Below, piece by piece: positions 13,442 through 14,025 of a stretch of DNA of 14,025 nucleotides (its first letter is position 1; each line of letters begins with the position of its first letter). The stretch covers positions 1 to 14,025 of the forward strand of contig JAYPYW010000078.1 of assembly GCA_038154685.1 (NCBI GenBank), written 5' to 3'. Source of the DNA: GCA-002722245 sp038154685 (GTDB taxonomy: Bacteria; Bacteroidota; Bacteroidia; Flavobacteriales_C; GCA-002722245). The notes under the pieces were generated by a model, which had not been told where the DNA came from, did not search any database, and worked only from the letters and a program-made list of their open reading frames with translations. The translations under genes were made by a program, and so were the position numbers.

Positions 13442-14025
13442 ATGCCGAAAATGCAGACTTCGATATTATTAAAACAAGTAAAACTAGTTAATGAGAGTTT
13501 GAAACTCACAATCATTAGTTCGGTTGTTCTTGGATCTGTTTTAGGTCTGCAAATATTCAAAGAGTTCTCCACATCTTTTTCTTTTATCTGGTTAAGCTTT
13601 TTGCTGGTTGGAATTGGGTTCAGAATTTTTCTTTTGTTAAGGAACAAATCCAACCCTCCTAATCTACAAAACATCCAAACCTGGCTTAATTTAAACTATA
13701 TAAACACAGCAATATCAGCTTTAGCTTATAGTATTGCTGCTGGATCCACCTATTGGATGAAAGACCAGGTGGCCGTAACGATCATTTACATTGTTTCTGC
13801 AGGGGTTTCGGGGGGAGCAGTAACGGCTTACGGACCCGTAAAAAACTTATCCCTCGTTTTTATCCTTCCGGTAATCGTACCCCTTACCGTAGTTAATTTA
13901 TTTTTTGGAGATTTAAACCATATTATTCTTGCAGTAACCACAACTTTATTCTGTTACATCATCTACTCCACTTCCAATAATCTTTATAAAACGTTTTTGA
14001 ATACGCTTGAGCAAAACAACGTTAT
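13442..14025 (+). CDS. Multi-pass membrane N-terminus, probable sensor protein (partial)
   Basis: The frame opens at the ATG at 13442 (MPKMQTSILLKQVKLVNESLK) and stays open for 194 codons to the right edge, so the 3' end lies outside the window. A second ATG at 13451 is also possible. I count about six hydrophobic helices: near 22-40, 46-67, 86-104, 110-130, 135-155 and 159-177. The order and spacing, a conserved-looking SAGVSGGAVTAYG turn before helix 5, and the basic/amphipathic stretch after the last helix (YKTFLNTLEQNN) resemble the membrane sensor module found at the N-terminus of histidine kinases and GGDEF proteins. No catalytic domain is visible, so this role is inferred. The gene is divergent from the lipoprotein operon, 102 bases away. 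Confidence 0.7.
   Translation, partial: MPKMQTSILLKQVKLVNESLKLTIISSVVLGSVLGLQIFKEFSTSFSFIWLSFLLVGIGFRIFLLLRNKSNPPNLQNIQTWLNLNYINTAISALAYSIAAGSTYWMKDQVAVTIIYIVSAGVSGGAVTAYGPVKNLSLVFILPVIVPLTVVNLFFGDLNHIILAVTTTLFCYIIYSTSNNLYKTFLNTLEQNNV

Noticed and set aside
13387..13674. Minus-strand open frame over the membrane protein start
   Set aside because: The plus-strand frame at 13442 is open to the window edge and gives clear transmembrane helices; the minus frame looks like its shadow.
1..14025. tRNA, rRNA, CRISPR array, insertion sequence, riboswitch or phage genes
   Set aside because: Reading through both strands I saw no cloverleaf-like sequence, regularly spaced repeats, transposase or integrase motifs, or known riboswitch cores. 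A covariance-model scan could still find a weak RNA.

Overview
The window looks like part of a draft (scaffolded) genome of a member of the Bacteroidota, probably a free-living Flavobacteriales-type organism. The reasons are the low G+C composition, the C-terminal type IX secretion (T9SS) sorting domain on one secreted protein, the long Bacteroidota form of NusB next to a DUF1573 lipoprotein and YajC, the carboxyspermidine-type polyamine genes, and several upstream regions with the Bacteroidota -7 promoter element TAnnTTTG. I cannot place it to genus. A run of 10 Ns at 12996-13005 marks an assembly gap.

Layout, left to right. (1) 2-3844, plus strand: the 3' part of an LptF/LptG-family lipopolysaccharide-export permease, then two glycosyltransferases of the GT4 fold that overlap by 4 bases (GTGA). 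This is an envelope and surface-glycan block. (2) 3834-5313, minus strand: a 58-codon small conserved-looking gene, and upstream of it carboxy(nor)spermidine decarboxylase (nspC). (3) 5418-5894, plus strand: a thioredoxin-type glutathione peroxidase, which ends at a strong bidirectional terminator. (4) 6015-6995, minus strand: a secreted bacterial expansin (DPBB plus CBM63-like domains) with a T9SS sorting tail. (5) 7126-8867, minus strand: the operon nusB - DUF1573 lipoprotein - yajC, closed by a terminator. (6) 8941-10155, minus strand: carboxy(nor)spermidine dehydrogenase, the enzyme that makes the substrate of NspC. (7) 10211-11131, plus strand: an exported endonuclease/exonuclease/phosphatase-family protein, convergent and overlapping with (8) 11112-13339, minus strand: a lipoprotein, an M16 zinc peptidase and a SAM O-methyltransferase, broken by the N gap. 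(9) 13442-14025, plus strand: the membrane N-terminus of a protein that runs off the window, probably a sensor.

How they fit together: most of the window is ordinary housekeeping and envelope gene content. The two polyamine genes form a complete two-step route from aspartate semialdehyde and a diamine to spermidine or norspermidine, although 3.6 kb of unrelated genes separate them. The most distinctive gene is the expansin, a wall-loosening protein that here appears to be a T9SS cargo. I see no mobile elements, CRISPR arrays, tRNAs or rRNAs. I also see no convincing undescribed multi-gene system. The items that most deserve follow-up are the T9SS-tagged expansin, the small gene at 3834-4010 and the lipoprotein cut by the gap.
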